In this document: piece after piece, positions 24,225-25,731 of the stretch
Layout: each line of letters begins with the position of its first letter
Numbering within the stretch: the first letter of the stretch is position 1
Source of the DNA: an uncultured Desulfobacterales bacterium
GTDB lineage: Bacteria > Desulfobacterota > Desulfobacteria > Desulfobacterales > JAFDCJ01
Direction of reading: 5' to 3'
Length of the DNA: 25,731 nt
Assembly: GCA_945787595.1 (NCBI GenBank)
Contig: CALZJV010000053.1
Span: forward strand, 1-25,731
The notes under the pieces: generated by a model
Seen by the model: only the letters and a program-made list of their open reading frames with translations
The model's database searches: none
What the model was told of the DNA's origin: nothing
Made by a program: the position numbers and the translations under genes

Positions 24225-25730
24225 TTAGAATCCCTTGAACGGGTTCGGACCCATTTCCTCAACCTGGGCCGCAAAATCATCGATGATTTGTGGAATCTTG
24301 TCATACTCATCAATCGCCACCTGGAACTGGGCAACCCGCTCTTCTTCCAGCGCCAGACTCGACAGAGCTTCACCGATCTTTTTCATCCGGATCTCGGCAA
24401 GTTCGCTGCCTTTTACAAAGTGGCACTGGTAGTCATCGCCGTGCTTGCAGCCTAGCAGAAAAACACCGTCCATACCTTGGGCGAGGGCATCCTTGATCCA
24501 GATCACGTTGACAGATCCTAGACATCTGACCGGGATAAGGCGCACCTCCGCCGAATACGTCATCCGGTTCAGCCCGACAATATCCAAGGCCGGGTAGGCG
24601 TCGTTTTCACAAACCAGTCCCAGAATCCGCAAGGGCGGTTCGTCAAAATCGTCTTCGGAAGGCACACCGATGGCCTTGACCATGGACCCGATACTGTCAA
24701 TGCTGTAATCGACAAAGTTGATAATCCGCTCCGGGCAGCATCCCATGCAGGTGCCGCAGCGCCGACAGCGCGCCGGATTGGGTTTGGGCGTTCCCTTCTC
24801 ATCATCATCAATGGCCCCGAACGGGCATTCCTCGGTACAGCGCTTGCACTGGGTACAGCGCTGGAAGAAAAAGTCGGGAAACGTCATGTCACCGGATCTC
24901 GGATGGACTGAAATACCCCGGTTAACCGATTCAAGGCACTGGATGGCTTTTAGAGTTGCACCGGATGCATCTTCGATGGATTCTTCCACCGTCATGCTGC
25001 GCCGAATGCCGCCGGCCGCATAAATACCGGTTCGCTGGGTTTCATAGGGGAAGCAGATAAAGTTAGAGTCCGCATAGTCATCAAAAAGCGCATTGTCGCG
25101 GAATCCCGGTCCCTGACGGTAGGCCAGATTAACCACCGGGTCGTCTTTGGTGACCGGCACCATACCGGTGGCCAGCACCACCATGTCGGCTTTGACCTGA
25201 ACTTTTTCCCCCAGCAGGGTATTGTCGGCTTCGACAATCAGTCCGTCACCGTTCTGGGAAACACCGGTGACTTCACCTTTTGTTAGAAAGATTCCGGTAT
25301 CCTGCTGGATATTTTTGTAAAAATTTTCGGTAAGACCCAGTGTGCGCATATGTTGATAAAAAACATAGGCTTTACCGTCCGAGAAATCTTCGCGCACGTA
25401 CTTGGCCTGTTTGAGTGCAACCAGACTGGTCACGGCGCCTGCATAGGCAAAGTCTTTGTCGTCTCCCTGCCCGGGGCTCTGAATGAAAACCACCGATTTG
25501 GCTTCTCTGCCGTCGGAAGGCCGTGTGATTTTGCCGTTGGCGGCGATTTCTTCAAACTGGTGATTGGTGACAACATCAGCAACTTCACCAAAACCGAGAT
25601 GGGCAAATTCCCCCTCTTCGGGCTGATAGGGGCGCCATCCGGCAGCCAGGATAACGGCACCGAACTTTTCACCGTCCGGATCAAGGGTCAAAATATCCTT
25701 CTTGCCCTCGTTGTACTCCATGAACTTTTC
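24225..25730 (-). CDS. qmoB: QmoB, HdrA-like flavoprotein with fused MvhD domain (N-terminus outside window)
   Basis: The frame runs off the window at 25731, so the internal ATG 25721 is not the start. About 500 C-terminal residues are visible of a protein that is usually near 750. Order: Rossmann/FAD part of HdrA type ('GAVILAAGWRPYQP', 'VVLATGMVPVTKDDP', 'GIYAAGGIRRSMTVEESIEDA'); two [4Fe-4S] motifs ('CTQCKRCTEECP' and 'CRRCGTCMGCCPE'); then an MvhD/FlpD-like domain with cysteines in 'LVCENDAYPALD', 'VRCLGSVN' and 'GCKHGDDYQCH'. The HdrA-MvhD fusion next to a QmoC gene identifies QmoB. It is a cytoplasmic subunit of the quinone-interacting oxidoreductase that supplies electrons to APS reductase. 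qmoA and probably aprBA should lie upstream, beyond the window. Confidence 0.93.
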   Translation of the reverse strand, partial: EKFMEYNEGKKDILTLDPDGEKFGAVILAAGWRPYQPEEGEFAHLGFGEVADVVTNHQFEEIAANGKITRPSDGREAKSVVFIQSPGQGDDKDFAYAGAVTSLVALKQAKYVREDFSDGKAYVFYQHMRTLGLTENFYKNIQQDTGIFLTKGEVTGVSQNGDGLIVEADNTLLGEKVQVKADMVVLATGMVPVTKDDPVVNLAYRQGPGFRDNALFDDYADSNFICFPYETQRTGIYAAGGIRRSMTVEESIEDASGATLKAIQCLESVNRGISVHPRSGDMTFPDFFFQRCTQCKRCTEECPFGAIDDDEKGTPKPNPARCRRCGTCMGCCPERIINFVDYSIDSIGSMVKAIGVPSEDDFDEPPLRILGLVCENDAYPALDIVGLNRMTYSAEVRLIPVRCLGSVNVIWIKDALAQGMDGVFLLGCKHGDDYQCHFVKGSELAEIRMKKIGEALSSLALEEERVAQFQVAIDEYDKIPQIIDDFAAQVEEMGPNPFKGF

Positions 25731-25731
25731 A

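Overview
The window reads as a chromosomal segment of a sulfate-reducing Desulfobacterota (former Deltaproteobacteria) organism. The strongest indicator is the right end, which carries qmoB and a damaged qmoC of the Qmo complex, the electron link between the quinone pool and APS reductase. Arylsulfatases, large PAS/GAF histidine kinases and a MoxR/Bat operon fit that group. No rRNA, tRNA, CRISPR array, transposase or integrase was found.

Layout. (1) 1-636, visibly A+T-richer than the rest: the end of a periplasmic solute-binding protein (SBP_bac_3) and a tiny overlapping ORF. (2) 668-6261, plus strand: a 1485-aa sensor kinase (Cache, HAMP, four PAS, two GAF, HisKA, HATPase), then a receiver-SpoIIE phosphatase. 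(3) 6293-8832, minus strand, convergent with the former: a paralogous GAF kinase, a single-domain receiver and a truncated, frameshifted receiver relic. The kinase C-terminus and the relic both carry deletion scars. (4) 8833-9472: a non-coding gap with a minus-strand terminator. (5) 9473-19718, minus strand: a tight ten-gene operon, in transcription order a small secreted protein, MoxR ATPase, DUF58, DUF4381, BatA, BatB (degenerate MIDAS), a TPR protein (BatC-like), BatD, a PafA-like alkaline phosphatase and a FadL-type outer-membrane channel. (6) 19931-22602, minus strand: an intact secreted Cys-type sulfatase, and downstream of it a sulfatase pseudogene lacking its catalytic half and frameshifted by a 10-bp tandem duplication. 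(7) 22705-23127: a doubtful ORF, a palindrome and a perfect bidirectional terminator. (8) 23128-25731, minus strand: qmoC, broken by an internal deletion, and the 3' two thirds of qmoB, running off the window.

How it fits together. The MoxR-DUF58-BatABCD set is a membrane/periplasm chaperone-like module. Here it is in one operon with an AP-superfamily phosphatase and an outer-membrane lipid channel, and next to AP-superfamily sulfatases. I infer that it supports maturation or delivery of cell-envelope hydrolases. The two signalling modules are mirror-image paralogues, one of them decaying. Broken genes are unusually frequent: qmoC, the sulfatase copy, the receiver relic and the second kinase's C-terminus.
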